Positions 6,504-9,088 of a stretch of DNA of 9,088 bases are shown here, in pieces. The stretch is taken from positions 1-9,088 of the forward strand of contig JAVHXR010000088.1 in assembly GCA_031119515.1 (NCBI GenBank). The letters run 5' to 3'. Under the pieces are notes generated by a model, which was given only the letters and a program-made list of their open reading frames with translations, ran no database searches and had not been told where the DNA came from. Position 1 is the stretch's first letter; every line of letters begins with the position of its first letter. The translations under genes were made by a program, and so were the position numbers. Source of the stretch: Propionicimonas sp. (lineage in GTDB: Bacteria; Actinomycetota; Actinomycetes; Propionibacteriales; Propionibacteriaceae).

Positions 6504-8917
6504 GCGTCGTCACCAAGCCGGGCGAGGCCCTCGCCCAGGTCGACACCATCGCGGTGACGATCGACGGCATCGAGGTGCAGGTGCCCAAGGGCACCCTCGC
6601 CATCCGTGCCGCCGAGATGGTCGGGATCGCGATCCCGCGGTTCTGCGACCACCCGCTGCTCGACCCGGTCGGGGCGTGCCGGCAGTGCCTTGTCGAGGTG
6701 CCGGACATGGGCAACGGACGCGGCATGCCGAAGCCCCAGGCGTCCTGCACCCTGGAGTGCGCGCCGGGGATGAAGATCAACACCCAGGTGACCAGCCCGG
6801 TGGCCGAGAAGGCCCAGGCCGGGATGCTGGAGTTCCTGCTGGTGAACCACCCGCTGGACTGCCCGATCTGCGACAAAGGCGGCGAATGCCCGCTGCAGAA
6901 CCAGGCGCTCAGCAACGGCAACGGCGAATCCCGCTACGAGGGCGTCAAGCGGACCTTCCCGAAGCCGGTGCCGGTGTCGGCCCAGGTGCTGCTCGACCGG
7001 GAGCGCTGCGTGCTCTGCGCCCGCTGCACCCGGTTCTCCGAGCAGATCTCGGGCGACCCGTTCATCGCGCTGGTGGAGCGGGGTGCGCTGCAGCAGGTCG
7101 GCAAGTACGCCGAGCACCCGTACAACTCCTACTTCTCCGGCAACGTCATCCAGATCTGCCCCGTGGGTGCGCTCACCAGCGTGTCCTACCGCTTCCAGAG
7201 CCGCCCGTTCGACCTGGTCTCGACAGACTCGACCTGCGAGCACTGCGCCGGCGGTTGCGCGCTGCGGGTGGACCACCGCCACTTCCAGGTGAAGCGTCGG
7301 CTGGCCGGTGCCAACCCGGCCGTCAACGAGGAGTGGAACTGCGACAAGGGCCGGTTCGCCTTCGTCTCGGGGCGCGGCGAGGACCGGGTCACGCGTCCGC
7401 TGGTGCGCCGCGACGGCGTCCTCAAGGTCGCCAGCTGGCCGGAGGCGATCGACGCAGCCGTCGCCGGCCTCAGGGCCGCCGGTTCCAGCGCGGGCGTGCT
7501 GACCGGCGGACGGTTGACGGTGGAGAACGCCTACGGCTACTCCAAGTTCGCCCGGGCCGTCCTCGGCACGAACAACATCGACTTCCGCTCCCGCCCGGCG
7601 AGCGCCGAGGAGACCATCTTCCTGACCACCCAGGTGGCCGGCCGGGGGCTCGGCGACGGCGTCACCTACGCCGACCTCGAAGCGGCGAAGCGGGTCGTCC
7701 TGGTCTGCCTCGAACCAGAGGAGGAGGCTGCCGCCATCTTCCTGCGGCTGCGCAAGGCGGTCCGCAAGCACAAGGTGCAGGTCGTCACGCTGGCGCCCTA
7801 CGCCAGCAACGGCTCGGTGAAGCTGAACGCCACCGTGGTGCCGACCGGCCCCGGCGACGAGGCCGCCGCGCTGGCAGGGGTCGAACTCGACGCGGACACC
7901 CTCGTGCTGGTCGGTGAGCGCGCCGCCACTTCTCCCGGGACGCTGGCCGCGGTCGTGGCCAAGGCGGAGTCCGCGGGTGCCAGGTTCGCCTGGGTGCCGC
8001 GCCGGGCCGGTGACCGCGGCGCCGTCGAGGTGGGCTGCCTGCCGACCCTGCTGCCGGGTGGCCGGGCGGTGCACGACGCCGCCGCCCGGGTGGACGTCGC
8101 CGCGGCCTGGGGGGTCGAGACCCTGCCGTCCGAGCCCGGGCTGGATGCCACAGGGATCCTGTCGGCCGCCGAGTCCGGCGAGCTGCAGGCGCTGGTGGTG
8201 GGCGGCCTCGAGCCGCGTGACTTCGCCTCGGCGCAGCAGGTCAGGGACGCGCTGGAGTCCGCAGGCTTCGTGGTCAGCCTCGAGTCGCGGCTGTCCGAGG
8301 TCACCGAGCGGGCGGACGTGGTCTTCCCGGTGGCGCTGATCGAGGAGCACGCCGGCACCTTCTGGAACTGGGAGCACCGCCCCGGGGTGGTGAACACCGT
8401 CATCCGGCAGGCGAACACCCCGATGACCGACCTGCGCGTCCTGGCCGCCCTGGCCGACGCGATGGGGACGTCGCTGGGCGTGCGCACCGTCGACCAGGCC
8501 GCGACCGAGTTCGCAGAGCTCGGCAGCTGGGAGGGCCCCCGTCCGGTTCCGGCCGGCAAGCCCAACGGCGCCAAGCCGCGGGCGAACGGGCGGTCCGCCG
8601 GCTTCCGGGTCGCGACCTGGCGACAGCTGCTGGACGGCGGCCGCGGGATGGACGGCGAGGCCGCCCTCGCCGAGACCGCCAAGCCGGCGGTGGCGCGGGT
8701 CAGCCCGGCCACGGCGGCGAAGGCCGGGCTTGCGCACGGTGGCGAGGTGACCGTCGTGACCGACGCGGGTGGCTTCTTCACCCTGCCGCTCGAGGTCGCC
8801 GAGGACATGGTGGACGGCGCCGTGTGGGTGCCGACCAACGCCCCGGGAGTTTCCCTGGGCGAGTTCGGGGTGCTTGCCGGTGACACCGTGCAACTGAACC
8901 TGGGAGGTGTCGCCTGA
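6500..8917 (+). CDS. nuoG: NADH-quinone oxidoreductase subunit G (NuoG, 75 kDa subunit), iron-sulfur wire with N7
   Basis: An 805-residue subunit that carries electrons from NuoF towards NuoB. Ligand sets, in order: [2Fe-2S] N1b, C49, C60, C63 and C83; [4Fe-4S] N5 with its His ligand, H117, C121, C124 and C130; [4Fe-4S] N4, C170, C173, C176 and C220; and the optional off-path cluster N7, C246, C249, C253 and C281 (C-x2-C-x3-C-x27-C). The rest is a degenerate molybdopterin-oxidoreductase fold that is not expected to bind molybdenum. A Gly/Asn/Arg-rich linker (about 686-700) separates it from a small C-terminal beta domain (about 730-805) of the mopterin-dinucleotide-binding type. Length is in the range I recall for actinobacterial NuoG (about 800), shorter than E. 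coli's. N7 occurs only in some bacteria and has been linked in the literature to menaquinone use, which fits the upstream reductase. The stop shares one base with the nuoH start. Confidence 0.96.
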   Translation: MSVVTKPGEALAQVDTIAVTIDGIEVQVPKGTLAIRAAEMVGIAIPRFCDHPLLDPVGACRQCLVEVPDMGNGRGMPKPQASCTLECAPGMKINTQVTSPVAEKAQAGMLEFLLVNHPLDCPICDKGGECPLQNQALSNGNGESRYEGVKRTFPKPVPVSAQVLLDRERCVLCARCTRFSEQISGDPFIALVERGALQQVGKYAEHPYNSYFSGNVIQICPVGALTSVSYRFQSRPFDLVSTDSTCEHCAGGCALRVDHRHFQVKRRLAGANPAVNEEWNCDKGRFAFVSGRGEDRVTRPLVRRDGVLKVASWPEAIDAAVAGLRAAGSSAGVLTGGRLTVENAYGYSKFARAVLGTNNIDFRSRPASAEETIFLTTQVAGRGLGDGVTYADLEAAKRVVLVCLEPEEEAAAIFLRLRKAVRKHKVQVVTLAPYASNGSVKLNATVVPTGPGDEAAALAGVELDADTLVLVGERAATSPGTLAAVVAKAESAGARFAWVPRRAGDRGAVEVGCLPTLLPGGRAVHDAAARVDVAAAWGVETLPSEPGLDATGILSAAESGELQALVVGGLEPRDFASAQQVRDALESAGFVVSLESRLSEVTERADVVFPVALIEEHAGTFWNWEHRPGVVNTVIRQANTPMTDLRVLAALADAMGTSLGVRTVDQAATEFAELGSWEGPRPVPAGKPNGAKPRANGRSAGFRVATWRQLLDGGRGMDGEAALAETAKPAVARVSPATAAKAGLAHGGEVTVVTDAGGFFTLPLEVAEDMVDGAVWVPTNAPGVSLGEFGVLAGDTVQLNLGGVA
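8902..8907 (+). promoter_or_regulatory. Ribosome binding site of nuoH
   Basis: GGGAGG in the last codons of nuoG, 9 bases before the ATG at 8917. It supports the TGATG start-stop overlap. Confidence 0.65.
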
Positions 8918-9088
8918 TGAACGATCCCTGGTGGCTGGTGCTGATCAAGGTCGTCGCGCTCTTCGTGGTGCTGCTGGTCTGGACGATCTTCAACGTCTGG
9001 TACGAGCGGCGGCTGGTGGGCAAGATGCAGCACCGGCTCGGCCCGATCATGAACGGCCCATTCGGCCTCGGCCAGGCCCTCGCCGACG
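8917..9088 (+). CDS. nuoH: NADH-quinone oxidoreductase subunit H (NuoH/ND1), N-terminal fragment cut by the window edge
   Basis: Only the first 57 codons are in the window; the gene is open at the right edge and a complete NuoH would be about 400 residues or more. NuoH is the membrane subunit that forms the quinone channel with NuoB and NuoD. Residues about 6-28 are a strongly hydrophobic first transmembrane helix, followed by WYERRLVGKMQHRLGP (28-43), the conserved charged loop after helix 1, and then NGPFGLGQALAD (46-57), the start of the family's quinone-channel region. The start overlaps the nuoG stop by one base (TGATG). The gene occupies its usual place after nuoG, so nuoI to nuoN would be expected beyond the window. 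Confidence 0.93.
   Translation, partial: MNDPWWLVLIKVVALFVVLLVWTIFNVWYERRLVGKMQHRLGPIMNGPFGLGQALAD

Noticed and set aside
6425..8893. Very long open frame on the minus strand opposite nuoG (822 codons).
   Set aside because: It is a by-product of GC-rich third codon positions in nuoG. Its translation is low-complexity (Gly, Arg, His, Val, Leu), shows no family motifs, and lies exactly opposite a gene with every ligand in place.
1..9088. Search for a novel defence, mobile or secretion system, CRISPR repeats, tRNA genes or insertion-sequence ends.
   Set aside because: Nearly every base from 130 on lies inside a recognised gene of one conserved operon. No direct-repeat arrays, terminal inverted repeats, transposase motifs or tRNA-like folds were seen.

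Overview
The window is a stretch of high-GC DNA (by eye around 70 %, with G or C in most third codon positions) that carries the front half of a respiratory complex I (NADH:quinone oxidoreductase, NDH-1) operon. It is preceded by a flavoprotein of the geranylgeranyl reductase family. High GC, this gene placed directly before nuoA, the long NuoC and NuoE forms and the actinobacterial style of the Nuo proteins all point to an actinobacterium that uses menaquinone. A Propionibacteriales-like source is possible, but I cannot settle it from sequence alone.

Layout, all on the + strand. Positions 1-129 are a leader with no gene I can support. 130-1392 encodes the FAD-dependent reductase (MenJ/geranylgeranyl reductase type). 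After a 37-base gap come nuoA (1430-1789), nuoB (1801-2364), nuoC (2361-3128), nuoD (3125-4471), nuoE (4468-5190), nuoF (5187-6503), nuoG (6500-8917) and the first 57 codons of nuoH (8917 to the window edge). From nuoB onward, five successive junctions overlap by exactly 4 bases (ATGA four times, GTGA once). The nuoG/nuoH junction overlaps by one base (TGATG). This is a tightly coupled transcription and translation unit.

How the parts fit together. NuoE, NuoF and the N-terminal part of NuoG form the NADH-oxidising module (FMN, N3, N1a, N1b, N4, N5, plus the optional N7 cluster). NuoB, NuoC and NuoD form the connecting module that passes electrons through cluster N2 to the quinone. NuoA and NuoH begin the membrane arm. 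Every iron-sulfur ligand expected in NuoB, NuoE, NuoF and NuoG is present, so the complex looks functional. The upstream reductase may partly saturate the isoprenoid tail of menaquinone, which would tie quinone tailoring to the enzyme that uses it; this last point is inference.

I found no new system, mobile element, RNA gene or CRISPR array. The region is essentially housekeeping. The points most worth a second look are the quinone-pocket substitutions in NuoD (Trp where Tyr is usual) and the reductase-nuo linkage. Two start-codon ambiguities, in nuoC and nuoE, are minor.
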